Made by a program: the position numbers and the translations under genes
Part shown: positions 10,713 through 21,955 of the stretch, in pieces
How positions within the stretch are numbered: position 1 is the stretch's first letter
How the letters are laid out: each line of letters opens with the position of its first letter
The notes under the pieces: model-generated
Seen by the model: only the letters and a program-made list of their open reading frames with translations
What the model was told of the DNA's origin: nothing
Database searches by the model: none
Origin: Macrolepiota albuminosa
Taxonomy: Eukaryota > Basidiomycota > Agaricomycetes > Agaricales > Agaricaceae
Reading direction: 5' to 3'
Assembly: GCA_027475525.1 (NCBI GenBank)
Contig: JAMWFC010000077.1
Coordinates: forward strand, 248,001 to 312,000
Length of the DNA stretch: 64,000 bases

Positions 10713-11591
10713 GTACACTTCTCCCATCTGGATCGCCTGAACCCTCCCCATAGTCTGCGTCACCATTGACGCTACCAACTCATTCCACTCCTGTGGCATT
10801 TGTGGGTCATACACCCATTGCACTCCTGGCCGAGGCACTGGTCGGTCCATTAGCGACCTAGTGCTACCCACAGTTTCCATTGTACTGTATACCTCGTCCT
10901 TGACAAGATCCTCAACCTTCACTTGAGAGCTAGTCGGCTGGCATTCCAGCGACTCCACCACGCGTTTACTACGCTCATTCTTGCACTGCACAGCCTGTTT
11001 AGGCTTTCCATTGGTACACCCAGTCACATCCGGGTGCTTCCCCTTCTTCAGAGTTCCTTGAAACTCTTCCTCAGACATCAGTATAGCTGGCGAGTCTGCC
11101 GGCAGGCTTTTCGGTGGGGCCTGTTTGTCCTCCACCTCCTGTACAGTCGCTCTCCTGTGACCATCTAGTCAGTTGCGTTCATCACGCTGCTTTTCAGTTG
11201 CGCGATAGCGCCTCAAACGACCATCTGTGTCGTTCAACACAACTTTCTCCACCTTCAAAGGCGTACCATTCACAACGACCATGTCGTTCATGAAATCCAG
11301 CGACACCTTGTTCTTACGCATGAACAGCGTACCGATAATCATGTTGTAGCAATCAAAATTTGCTATATCTACATATTCTTTTGTCGACGTCCCTGATGTC
11401 TTTATTCTCACTTTCGCACCAAACTGTACCATAGCGCAACTCCCTACAGTCCCCAGCTGGAGCATCAATGGCTCCTCCAGTTCATGAATGTGAATCGTGT
11501 TGATGTGAGCAAACTGGGGTGTAATGCCTGTAGTGGTACTCCCCGAGTCCCACAACGTCCATGCTGGATGTCCATTGACATCAACATACAT
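10713..11591 (-). pseudogene. Element A aspartic protease and linker region
   Basis: The first segment (11169-11591) has a retropepsin-like site, WTLWDSGSTTTGITP, where D-S-G is the catalytic triad, and a downstream strand YNMIIGTLFMRKN that resembles the conserved ILG region. It would cut Gag-Pol in the particle. The following segment (to ~10,713) is a charged linker toward the reverse transcriptase and stops where the nested element begins. The two segments are in different frames, so the polyprotein is interrupted here. Confidence 0.7.
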
Positions 11592-11630
11592 GACCAGGCA
11601 CTCCTTCTCTTCAGGAGTATAGCATGGCCG

Positions 11631-12974
11631 CTACAACTTATTTGTTGCCTTCTGCAGGGTTACACGTCTTATTTGGACGTGCTGATCTCCACGGCACTCC
11701 ATCAGTGCAAACAGGTGTTCCTCCTCGTCGTCACGAGCATAGTAGTTGCTGTCATACACATCCACTGCGACGTACTCATCGCCATCAATCTGGACGCTCT
11801 CAGCGTCATCCACTTCTGACCCGTCAGCCTCTACCTGCGGTTCTTCCTCCGCTTCTTTGATGATCTCATCGTCCTCATTGTCACTGACGACATTGCTAGG
11901 TGCCGCAGCTGTATGGGCCGCTTGGATGTGTGCCTTGGGCAGGGCGGGACATTCCTTAGTGAAATGCCTGCTCCTGCCACAGTTGTAGCACACCGAAGGG
12001 TCTCCGGCAGTCCTCCTCTGGGCCACTCCGGGGCCCCCAGTAGGTTTGCTTGCCATCCGCGCTGCAGGCGCTACTACCCCTTTTGCCGCTACTTGGTTCT
12101 GACCTGAGACAGGTCGACTATCCTTTGCTGGCCATTGTCCAGCAGGCTTTGATCGAGGCCGTTGGCCTCCAGGGATTGACTTGCGGACAATGAAATGTGG
12201 ATTGCGATTGTTCTCCATATCTGCCTATTTGGCCAGGAAGGTTCCCACCTTCACTGCCTGACGGTTCACTGTTCCTCGGCGTGAACTACGCTGCTCATAA
12301 TGGTTTGCAGTCCATGTTGACTGCTCATAACGGATGGCATATGCCAAGAATTTGGTCACAGTATTGACCTCTGGAGACAAATTGTCGTCGTGTATTAACG
12401 CCCTCCTCATGTCTGCGGGTATTCCATCCAGGAATGTCTCGCAAATAGTGTATTCGTCTGGATAGACAGCCATATTCTGTGCATGGCCCACCAGGTCATC
12501 ATAAAAGGTCTGGACGCCAGTCTTAGCATCATACACTGCCTTCCTAAAGGCATCATGAGCTTCCTGCATCATAGCAGCATTGACGAACCGATTATACAGT
12601 CCTATCAGGACTTCTTTAAATGTCCAATGCAATTTGTCGCGATTAATGTGGAGAGCCTCTCTCTCCATAAATTCATGTAACACGAATATTCTTTCCTGGT
12701 CCATGTTGTCCCCACCATAGCAGCAGGCTGCTAGGTGGTAGCAAACGTCCATGGCCCAGTCCTCCAGTTGGGAGAACCTATGTCCTCTGGCGTATGCACA
12801 TATATGCTTACCATCGGACTTACAGGGGCTTACCTCAGCAGGGAATTTAAACCTGACTCCAAGGGAGTCATCCACCAGACGAGTGAGATGGTCATGCATA
12901 TGATCTATATGGATCCTGACCGCTTCATTCATTCCCGGCGTAGTTTCATGCAACTCATGAGGTGCGGGCATCAA
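11631..12974 (-). pseudogene. Element A gag with CCHC zinc knuckle
   Basis: 12,225-12,974 encodes a helical capsid-like region (YNRFVNAAMMQEAHDAFRKA, FYDDLVGHAQNMA, FLDGIPADMRRALI) typical of fungal Gypsy Gag. 11,631-12,218 encodes the nucleocapsid part with one CCHC knuckle, CYNCGRSRHFTKEC, followed by a long acidic tail. The knuckle binds element RNA during packaging. A stop or frame break separates the two parts. Confidence 0.8.
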
Positions 12975-14653
12975 AAATGCCTGGGACTGCGAAATAGGTG
13001 TTCATTGGCCATTTGTTCTGGCCGTGGAGTGGGCTGTTGCCCTACTTGTGGCTCTGCTGGTACTCCATCAGCCCGCCTGCCACTATCACGACGATTATTA
13101 TCGTCTCAATCATCATTCCTACGATCACTCCTTCCTCCATCGTTATTGCGATGAATTGGCTCCCTCCGCTCATAGTGGCATGTCATCGACAGGTGTTACC
13201 CCCTCACGCCCTTCAAAGGCTACCCTCTGGTCATCAATTAACAACTCACCATGATTGCGCAAGTCCTGGTTGCGTATCCTCTGGTAATTGACGTGTTCAT
13301 TCCAGTTGTCCACTAGGTGGACACGCTGCACTATGCGTTGTGGTCGCGTTCATTTATCCAGAATGTGGACTTTGTCCACCTCTTCCTTGATAGTAACTTG
13401 CTTTCAAGATGTCTTAACCTCCTGCACTGCAAGTATTACCTCTGGCTCTGCCGGAGTTGTCGTCACAGTCTCTACCTCAGACAATGCCTGCTGAGGCACT
13501 CCGCTAACAATGCGTCCTCTGGCTCTGCCGGAGTTGTCGTCACAGTCTCTACCTCAGACAATGCCTGCTGAGGCACTCCGCTAACAATGCGTTGACGGTT
13601 TGCGGCATTCTGACGCCGCACGTAGTCTTGCTGAGACTCATTGGCCTGACAAGGCGCATTGAGCAACTCCATCACGTCCGTGATTAATGGCGCTCATCGG
13701 CGCACACTCATCTCACATTCTACTGAGTCGGCCAGAGTGGCCATAGAGACTGCTGACCCTTGTGCCACTTTGCGCTTAAGGTATTCAACCACTTCGAGTT
13801 TGAAGATACGCACAAACAATTTGATATATTCATTCGAATCTGCATGGGGTACATCGTGGCTCCTAGCAGCCAGCAACTGTAAGTGCTTTACTACATAAAG
13901 CTGCAGACGCTTTTGCGTCGATTCCTTCGTGACCGACGGATATTGGTCTAACACCAGCTGTAACTAGATAGACAAGGTTGAATGCGACCTTTTGCTTTCC
14001 TCATCATCTGAGGATTCCAGCTCGGACTCTAAGTCCATAACTCTCCTGAGGCCGTCATGCCTTACTTGCGGCTGTTTGCCGGCCCGTCTGTGCAACTCTG
14101 GAATTCCAGGCACTGTCGACACCTTTTCCAACCTTACGACATCATCGTCCTCCCTACTGACCACTATTGCTGGTCCTTGCACCTGTCCTTGTGTTGTCAG
14201 TGATAACGGTCCCAGTTCAGTAGCTGCATTGGCCACATATTCCAAAAGCCGTTCAGTAGGTGCAGTCCGGAATGGAGTACTATGTGCAAATGTGCTGCCT
14301 TGTACCATTTCCGAATACTGGGTAATATCCGGTTGACCCTCAGAACGAGCTGACGAGCTCTTGGGCAATACCGAATACATCAATGAAGGCATTTGGCTCG
14401 CTGGCAGTGACACTCCTGAGACCGCAGATCTCTCTCCTGGTTTACCACCAGGTTGTACAATGGACATCATCCGTGATATGGATAGCCCACCAGGCATTCC
14501 AAAGCTCGCGCTGACATCACAAGGAATCTTTTTGTCCCGCTTTGGCAGAGGTTGGTATGCTGACGCAGATTGCGTCTTCACAGCTTGAAGCACAGGTAGG
14601 TCACCTGTGTCTGCAGCTGGAAACGGAGGATCCGGATCAAGAGAGCCAGTCAT
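12975..14653 (-). pseudogene. Element A N-terminal polyprotein region, broken
   Basis: Three open pieces (13,964-14,653; 13,694-13,954; 13,472-13,675) lie between the 5' LTR and gag on the minus strand. The first is Ser/Pro-rich and disordered-looking; the second is helical (KLFVRIFKLEVVEYLKRKV). I do not recognise a domain. They look like the N-terminal part of the same polyprotein with frame breaks, one of them at the 77-bp duplication. Confidence 0.5.
13439..13592. repeat. Exact 77-bp tandem duplication (4 of 6)
   Basis: Identical units 13439-13515 and 13516-13592, starting CCTCTGGCTCTGCCGG, inside the N-terminal coding region of element A. It duplicates peptide around SEVETVTTTPAEPE. Confidence 0.85.
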
Positions 14654-14764
14654 GGAAGCACGTTTTCAACGTGATGCCAACAGAGAATCGAGAGGTTTTG
14701 ATAATAGTTGCCTAGTCGGTAACAAGCCTAGAGTTTAAAGCCGATAGCAGAAGATTTAAAAAAA

Positions 14765-14938
14765 TGTAACCTGAGTTACAAGTTAGAACTATCTTGTGTG
14801 TATCACACAAGTGCTAAATCAGACCGCAATATCGGATTTGACTAGTACTTAGAGTGAAAACAAGATGTTGTCTTACATAATACTCTACTGGGTAATAATA
14901 GCGTTGTTGACGCTAGTACTACGTGTGACTCTGTTACA
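14765..14938 (-). repeat. 5' LTR of element A
   Basis: Same 174-bp LTR as at 4151-4324, with several transitions between them (for example the GCGTCGTTG versus GCGTTGTTG region). I could not identify a convincing tRNA primer-binding site next to it. Confidence 0.85.
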
Positions 14939-15057
14939 AGGAGATTCTCTGTAAGGAGAATGCTTAATGTATGCAGAACTCCTTCTACAGAGCCAGCAAG
15001 CACTAGTGACAAGCAGGAGTTGAGCAGGCATAGAGGCAAGCAAGAGTCATGCAAGGG

Positions 15058-15592
15058 ACTTGCAAGGCTAACTGAGCAGTTGGATATTGCTAGAGAGCTT
15101 ACAGTTCAGTGTGTAGGCCAAAAGAACACTGCTATTGTTTAGCCTAGAGATATTCTATCTACAGGCTGCCTTTATACTACATTAGTAGCTGTGCTATTAC
15201 TAATACTGTTTAACTAATTGGGCCCCAGTATATAATAGAGTATGACTAACAATAATTGATGCTGAGTAAGGTCCATACATATGACTCATTCAAGCTGACT
15301 ACTAAAAAATGAAAAGAATAGAATGGTCATCTTAGCACATCCAAATAACTGCTTGGCTCATTCTATCCTCTTGATGAGTCATATGCATAGACCTTACTCA
15401 GCATCAATTATTGTTAGTCATACTTCATTACATATCAGAGCCTGATTAGTCAAGCAGCATTAGTAATAGCACTGCTACCAATATAGTATATAAAGGTAGC
15501 CTGTAGATAGAATATCTCTAGGCTGAACAATAGCAGTGTTCTTCTGGCTTACACACTGAATCTGTCTAATGATGTCCAACTACTTGATTAGC
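15058..15592. repeat. Long inverted repeat (hairpin)
   Basis: Left arm about 15,058-15,300 and right arm about 15,365-15,592 are reverse complements with scattered mismatches. Matching landmarks include GACTAACAATAATTGATG against CATCAATTATTGTTAGTC, and GATATTCTATCTACAGGC against GCCTGTAGATAGAATATC. The ~65-bp loop is AT-rich. It lies just outside the 5' LTR of element A. It could be a foldback or MITE-like element, and its transcript would form long double-stranded RNA. Confidence 0.75.
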
Positions 15593-15649
15593 CTTTGAGG
15601 AGGCCAGTCAAAGAGAGTCTGCAGAGTCTACAATCTTAACCAATCTTGC

Positions 15650-16645
15650 AAAAATCAGCATGGCAATGATGTGCTTCATGTTGATAATGCCAACTGTGGT
15701 TGGGTATGCTATACATTATGCAGTACAACACCATCTCCAGTGCCTGGCATGCATAGTGTGGAAGGAGTCCTGACAGAGTCCTGGTGTGCTTGAGCAAATG
15801 TGATAAAGCAATGCACTAGATAATAGTGCCTTGGATGCTACTTAGCAAACTGTAAGCACTGTGGTTTAGGCAAAAATCTTGTAAAGGAAAAGAATAGCAC
15901 AATGCGATGTGCCCATAGGTGGCACTGTAAACAATGAAAATGATATAGACAATGCTAGTGCCCAACTTAGTGACAAAGTTAGATCAAGCTAGTGCAATTT
16001 GAACACTGAGTGTAACTGGGTACTCAATGAGTTATAATTTGTTATTATTTATATATGAAGTAGCTATCTTTTATACTATATGCTATTGTATTTTCAAGAT
16101 ATGTCCATCTAAGTCCATCTACAATGCTATCAATTAGTGCCTCTCTTCATGGCTACAGCTAATAGCAACTAACAGCACATGAATGACAGCAACCAACAGC
16201 ATTACAGCCTATTAGTTACAGCAACTCTAAAACTACTTGGAATTGTACAAGTCTGCTTACTTTTTAGTGCAATTCTGATTGGCCAGGCCACTCCAGAGTA
16301 TGGTCAGAAAATTTTCAACAGATGCTGTGAATGCTAATGTTAGTGCTAAACATTGTATCATTTTCTGATAGGTTAAAGTATTGGGCTTGAGTATATGCTG
16401 TCCCATCATTATTGATTCTTTATACTTCTGATTGAGGTGCCTCAACAAATGGCAGCACCTAATACCAACCTTTTTCAGAATGGTGGTTGAGACTGATAAG
16501 TAAAGCCTGTAACAGGGCATCAAAGCCAAAGATGTCCTGTGTCCAAGAAGATTGCTAGAATTTTCAGACTAACAATTGTTAGTAGGCTTATAGTGTCCCT
16601 TAATGTGCTCAGCTTAAGTAGAAGCCTATCAACATATGCTCCCTC
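15650..16645. repeat. CpG-depleted second copy of the 9,547-10,712 element
   Basis: Aligns along its length to the element nested in A, but CpG sites there are TpG or CpA here (for example AACGCCGTC against AACACCATC, and TGGCGTGCGTAG against TGGCATGCATAG). No coding capacity. Ends TGTTGATA...TATCAACA. Confidence 0.7.
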
Positions 16646-18468
16646 TGCAGAGATAACCACCTCACTTTTGCATATGAATCCTTATATCTGCGCATTGTCA
16701 ATGGTAGATTTAGTACCTAAATCTTGTTGCAGACCCACACTAAAGCTGCTTGATTATCACAATTTTTCTTTTCAGATTCATTCCTGTTTTCCTGTGGCTC
16801 CAGTTTCTTCAGAAAATACAGAGCTATTTTCAAGAGTCTTACACTTTTATAATCACTTCACTTTCTATGATTTTCTTGTAAAACACAACTTGCTTGCTGC
16901 TTATCTTTACTTAGTTCACAACCTCAAAAACAGTTTTCCTTTAAGTACTCTGTCTATTTTTATACACTCAGTTATAATATATAACTATCTATTTGTCAAT
17001 AAATTTTCTGAAGTAGTATAAGATTACCTTACTAATAAAATATGTCTGGGCCACATGTTAGGCTCTTTTTTTTACATATCAAACAAATTCTGCAAGGGCC
17101 TATGAACAGTTTTAGAGATCTGACCTTCCTCCAAAGTTTTGTATATGGTGAAATCTTTCAAAAAGTGATTCTGGTATAAGTGTCTCTTCTGTCAATAGTT
17201 TTATTGACAAAGATAACTTTTCAATTTCTTTTAATGTTGTGTACCTCATTGCAGAGCAAGTCTGTCTCATTCATTGCTTTCACAATCTTTTTAATTTCAT
17301 TTTATCTGAGTTTCTTATATCTTGTCAAATATTTCTCATTTTTTAATTTTGCTCCTGCATAGATTATAAACACACTATTTCTCTGTCTGGATCATCCTTT
17401 CCATGATTTCTTATTTGTTTCTGGAATATTCTATTTTTGATTTCTCTTTGCTCATTTCTGTAGGATGTCCCAATTTTGAAATTTTTCTTTCTATTTCTAT
17501 GTCCACTCTATTTTTTGGATTTTCTTTTTTCTTTATCCAAATTATTCCATTTTGCAATTCCTAATTTTTTGTCTTAACATGCTTACATATTTCTGGTGTT
17601 TTTCTTCCAAGTTTTCAATATATTTTTAACTTGTCTTCTAATTTTGAAAAATTTCTATCTTAATATTTTATTTTCTTCTTGGATCTTAGATCACTGAGTT
17701 TTTACAAGATGGCTATCACTTTTTCTGGTACTTAAGCATGCTGTTTCAATATAAAATTATTCTATCATACCTGCCCTGTTCTATCAGATCACAAACTTTT
17801 TTTGGCTGTAACCTTTGTAATTCTTTTTATACTGATTATATGCACTTTTTTAGTGCTAGGCCTGCAAGTAGCAACTTGAGTCAAATTGTCAATGCTTTGG
17901 TTGACATTTGGTCAGCTGAAATTGACAATGATGGTCTTTTCTTCAAATTTTAGGATGATATTAATTGCTTCCATTTTCCAAAATCCAATGGCTCTTTTTA
18001 TTATAATGGCTACTGTTATACTCACAACAAGAATTCTACTTTATACCTTGTATCATTTTTTAATGTGCTTTGGCATCTTGAAAAATTGACTCCCAAATTC
18101 TTGTCTGATTTTTCTTTTATCAGATTCGCCTGAAATTTACTCTGAAAACATGTTTCTTTATCTAATAAAAAGCATTTTAAATATTTTAACCAAGTGACTT
18201 CAATGATAAATGCTTATAAAGATCTTCATGCTTCTTTCTTTCTCAGAGATATTTAGGTAGTGCATGGCACTTTAATGCATGTTTTATTTGTATTTCCAGA
18301 AGGCTCCTTGCACCTGCCATCTCTTTCAAATTTTATGTCAACTTATCACTATAACAAATATACTAAATATTATCTTTTCAATTTCTTCATTTACACCTTA
18401 AAATAGTAGCAAGCACAACTTGATAATACAGAGGCTTTCCATATGTTGCATCCTATTCAACAAACATA
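16646..18468. other. Very AT-rich decayed sequence, no gene seen
   Basis: Strong T-richness on the plus strand and stops in all frames. Minus-strand translations give lysine- and isoleucine-rich fragments that might be an old transposon protein, but I could not assign a family. Confidence 0.5.
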
Positions 18469-18844
18469 CAGTAGCTCAAAAAAATGTCCCAATATTTCAT
18501 AGTTCTTGAAAGATGGCATTGTGTAGAAATGGAAGTACCTAAAATTTTGAATAAATCATGTAAAATACTATGGCATTGTAGCTACAGATTGCATCTAGGA
18601 TTATGTAATTTGGATCAAAACTGATGGAGTAATGACTATTCTAAAACATTCACTCATTGGAACACTTTTTTGAGCATCTATAACTTTGCAGATTTATCCC
18701 TATTTTATTCAGAAATAAAGAGTAAGTTGCATGTGGGAATATAGACAAAGTCATGTGACCATGTTTGGATATATTTAGGAGTGGTTCAAGCTGGGTTGAA
18801 CTACATCTTGGCCTTCAACCAGTATCATGAAAGTTACTCCTTCT
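18469..18844 (+). mobile_element. 5' end of a Tc1-like element (truncated copy)
   Basis: Starts CAGTAGCTCAAAAAA directly after a TA dinucleotide and aligns to the first ~375 bp of the Tc1-like element at 54,477, including its terminal inverted repeat and the following leader. It is cut off before the transposase by an LTR fragment. Confidence 0.75.
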
Positions 18845-18940
18845 TGTCAGAGGACTTCTCATTTCTTTCTTTTCTCACTCCTTATCTCTTCACTCTCCCT
18901 TCAGTCATTCTCTTATTTCTTCTGACATTATTTCATTTTG
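18845..18940 (+). repeat. Fragment of element C-family LTR
   Basis: Starts TGTCAGAGGACTTCTCATT and continues like the 5' end of the element C LTR through CTTCTGACATTATTTCATTT, then stops abruptly. Host-like sequence begins after it. Confidence 0.7.
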
Positions 18941-19684
18941 GCACCTCCTCAATGCGACTAATCGTTCAGTATCATTGACATGGAAATATATGATCGGTTC
19001 TGATATAGCAATAGTACTCACAATCGCGGGCAAGTTCCATGGCAGTCATGTTTTTCTTTTAAATGTAATGAGCTACTAATGCAGTTCTGGCCGCCACAAT
19101 CCACCTGTGCAATTCATGTCTCAGGGACAGCTTGTTCCGACTTTCTAGGAAGTAACTCACCCTCTCCCGTTTTGTAAGAACCTGATGGTCGCATGAGTAT
19201 CTATCATAGAGAAATCGCATGTAACACATTTTCCGATATTCACGAGTTGTTTCAAGCGATTTTGATATCCGAATCGATACTTTATAAGTCGGGACGAAGG
19301 TGTTCCATCATCTTTTGTCGACCTTTTGGCGGAATACTCCACATTGTGTCCAAACAAGGTGCCGAATGGTTAGCGACATAGATGCTATTTCAAACGAAAC
19401 TCACAAGGGCAAAGCACTCTGAGCTTCCTTCCATCCCGGTTAGGAATCTCTTGGGAGGTAACGCAAAAGCTCCCCAACTGTTTGAGAACATATCACGAAG
19501 AAAGTCCTGAAGTACGGCAGTATCCCGTGGCAAGCAAGCCGTGCCTTCTCATCATCTCGATTATCATGATATTGGCGATGTTTTCGGCAGCTTAAGGCAT
19601 AAGCTTCTGTCACTAGAAAGTTCAACACCTGACAACACTCACTAAGTTTTTTTTTGGAACAACATAATTGTGACTACTCAGCAA
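18941..19684. other. Border of the host gene island, no gene assigned
   Basis: Base composition changes to balanced, CpG-containing host DNA. A minus-strand piece (19,440-19,628, containing ARLACHGILPYFRTFF) looks protein-like but has no clear start, partner exon or family that I recognise. Confidence 0.4.
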
Positions 19685-21073
19685 TTAATGAAACAGTGTA
19701 TCCTCGCCATCCTTGTAATCTGTCTCTGGCCAAGCGCCAAACATTACGAAACTCTCCACAATGACGTGTTCCCGAAGCCAGCTGAAATGCGGTATCGAAG
19801 AAAGAAGTTCTGTCGTGCCTAACCTCATCTTCTCAAGTGGACAACCAATGGCCTGGCGTCGCTCTACGATATCTGCAACAACATCATCGTCATTTTCGTC
19901 CACTAACACCGAAATGGTGTTTAATTCTGGCCAAGGAATGAAGCCATCAATGGGATCATCAGCTAGTATGCGGAGAACGTCTGCTGTCTCTCTGTGATAG
20001 ACAGCGAACGAAGTCGTTGTCGGAAACGTGTAGAATAGCTGAGTATATTCATCATTTGTTATATCTGGGTCAATTAGCACAAGCTCGCGCAGCAGAGGAA
20101 ACTTGATTGAACTGAAAGGCGAAGCCATGAAGGGTTGGAGATCATACTGTTTGAGGTTTTTCAGAACAATTGAGGTGAGGGATACTGCAATAATTCCAAT
20201 AAGAATTCCGCTGTATATATCTCCACCGATACCGCATATTCGGAGGCGGCGCAACTTCGGAATGACAATGGGGTCCCCCATTGCCAGTGCTGTCCAAGGT
20301 GTCGTTACTGAACAAAACAGGTCTCCATATAGAGACAAATTTTGCAATGCAGATGATGAGATGATCACCCGTCGAAAGGTGGAATAGAGGATCGGAGTGA
20401 ATACTGTTTGGTCCAAGTGAAGTGTCGTGATGTCCTGGAAATGCAAGCAAAATAGCACAAGCGCAACACCACGTAATCGCATAAAAGACAGATGTGGCAT
20501 TTCAGCGCCGAATGGTTTTCTACCGTCAGGTGGGAAAAGTCCCTCCACAGTGTCAATAGCGATGGATAAATGTTTTAAATTGGGCATCGCGACCCTACTG
20601 AAACGCTGGACGATCAACTGCGCGGATGACTCGAAAACGCAATTGATCACCAATTGCCGATATCGATTGGAGTGAATCAGTATCGTCTCAATTTGCGCTA
20701 TCATGGGCGGATTCATCGGGACGGACAGGCCAGTTTCTATACGCACATTCAATGCGCACCCACTAGTCCTCACCAGATACGTTTCTAGCTCTGCGCTAGA
20801 GATACGGGGGGATATGGTAATGTCTGACCAGAGCTGGGGTGTCCCAATTGCGACTTCGCGGAAGTGCGAACTGACATGGGTTACGAGGACTTCATATGAG
20901 TGATAGGCTAGATGCGAAATCGGAGAACCAGCTATTTCATTGTCGTCTTCCCATTGTAGATTCTGACCAAGTTTGAAGATCTTGGCCAGCAACTCCGAAG
21001 GGAGCGAGTAGATGGGAGTGACTTTGTTGGCGATTGTGCGGGACGTCACGTCAAAAAGTTCAACGGAATCCAT
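19685..21073 (-). CDS. F-box-like protein
   Basis: A single-exon frame of 462 codons from ATG at 21,073. Residues ~20-45 contain YSLPSELLAKIFKLGQ, the core of an F-box, which would bind Skp1 and recruit substrates to an SCF ubiquitin ligase. The rest is leucine-rich with repeated patterns (LSFMRLRGV, LQNLSLYGDL, KLRRLRICGIG, PLLRELVLIDP) like the degenerate leucine-rich repeats found after the F-box in the large agaricomycete F-box families. Such genes are numerous and fast-evolving, so the target cannot be guessed. No frame damage is seen. Confidence 0.8.
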   Translation of the reverse strand: MDSVELFDVTSRTIANKVTPIYSLPSELLAKIFKLGQNLQWEDDNEIAGSPISHLAYHSYEVLVTHVSSHFREVAIGTPQLWSDITISPRISSAELETYLVRTSGCALNVRIETGLSVPMNPPMIAQIETILIHSNRYRQLVINCVFESSAQLIVQRFSRVAMPNLKHLSIAIDTVEGLFPPDGRKPFGAEMPHLSFMRLRGVALVLFCLHFQDITTLHLDQTVFTPILYSTFRRVIISSSALQNLSLYGDLFCSVTTPWTALAMGDPIVIPKLRRLRICGIGGDIYSGILIGIIAVSLTSIVLKNLKQYDLQPFMASPFSSIKFPLLRELVLIDPDITNDEYTQLFYTFPTTTSFAVYHRETADVLRILADDPIDGFIPWPELNTISVLVDENDDDVVADIVERRQAIGCPLEKMRLGTTELLSSIPHFSWLREHVIVESFVMFGAWPETDYKDGEDTLFH

Positions 21074-21955
21074 GGACCGTCTCTGAGTCTGGTAGCTCGT
21101 CAGAGGAACGCGGCCTGATTATCTAGGTAGAAAGATAATTGTTGAAGACGGTGGACCACACTATGCGCAACACACGTTGAGGCGTTTGCCAGGGATAGCT
21201 TTACAAATGGTTGGATTCGATCCAAATCTGCTTTTTTAGGGGTCCCATGCCGTAAAATATCTTTGAGAGGTCTTTTAGAAACCTTAAAATCTAAAATACA
21301 CAGGTGAGTGCCGATGAGCGACAAATGGAGTGGGATGTTTAACTGACGAAGATATATCGACAACAGTTTAGCAAATGGAATAGTGGACTGGACTTGCCGC
21401 ATTAGATCGGAGCCGCATTGTGGATCATTCCAGTAGATATTACATTAAAAAAGAGACTCGGCACAATAGGCAAAAGTAGACAGTCACCATAATGGCCTCG
21501 GTGTGGGAAAGAAGTATGTGAACAAAATTTTTCTAAATATATAATGACAACCGTTTCAATGTCATATGTTGATAAGGTTTGCAGCGTTGATCTAGGGGAA
21601 CAAATTGGAGAAGGTTTGAGGGGTAAGGCAAAAAGGAAGCACCGTGTGTCAAAAAGTTTTGAGGCTGACGTTGACTTAAGCTCTACTACGGCGAAGGATC
21701 TGTCGCGACACCTTATGAGTGACATGGTGCAGCAAGAACAGAATTCGCCGATGCTGTATTTCACACCTGTTTCACAAAGGATGATGATTGATACACAATT
21801 TATACTGCGACCCTGAGTGGTTCATTGAAAGGTTGTTGGACTTTCGACAAAATACTACTAGAATGTCATGGGGTTAGCTGGTATAATCCTGGAATCCGAT
21901 TGATTGTTCAGCCTCTTTCGTCGACTTGTACACTGAGTCTATGCCCATGAATTCA
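21074..21955. other. Intergenic, no gene supported
   Basis: Between the F-box gene start and the peroxidase stop. Short open frames exist on both strands but none shows a recognisable domain or paired exons. Confidence 0.45.

Larger units (their letters stand above)
4146..14943 (-). mobile_element. Ty3/Gypsy LTR retrotransposon A, full length but decayed
   Basis: Two 174-bp LTRs (4151-4324 and 14765-14938) start TGTAACCTGAGTTAC and end GTTACA, and are flanked by the same 5-bp target duplication AGGAG (4146-4150 and 14939-14943). All element genes read on the minus strand: an N-terminal region, gag with CCHC knuckle, aspartic protease, reverse transcriptase, integrase with chromodomain, and a large extra ORF before the 3' LTR. 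gag-pol is broken by stops, frame breaks and a deletion of RNase H. A separate ~1.17-kb element sits inside pol. The LTRs differ at a handful of bases, so the insertion is not very recent. Confidence 0.9.

Noticed and set aside
3740..13592. Short-spaced repeats as a possible CRISPR array
   Set aside because: The repeats are pairs without regular spacers, each of different sequence, in a eukaryotic genome.
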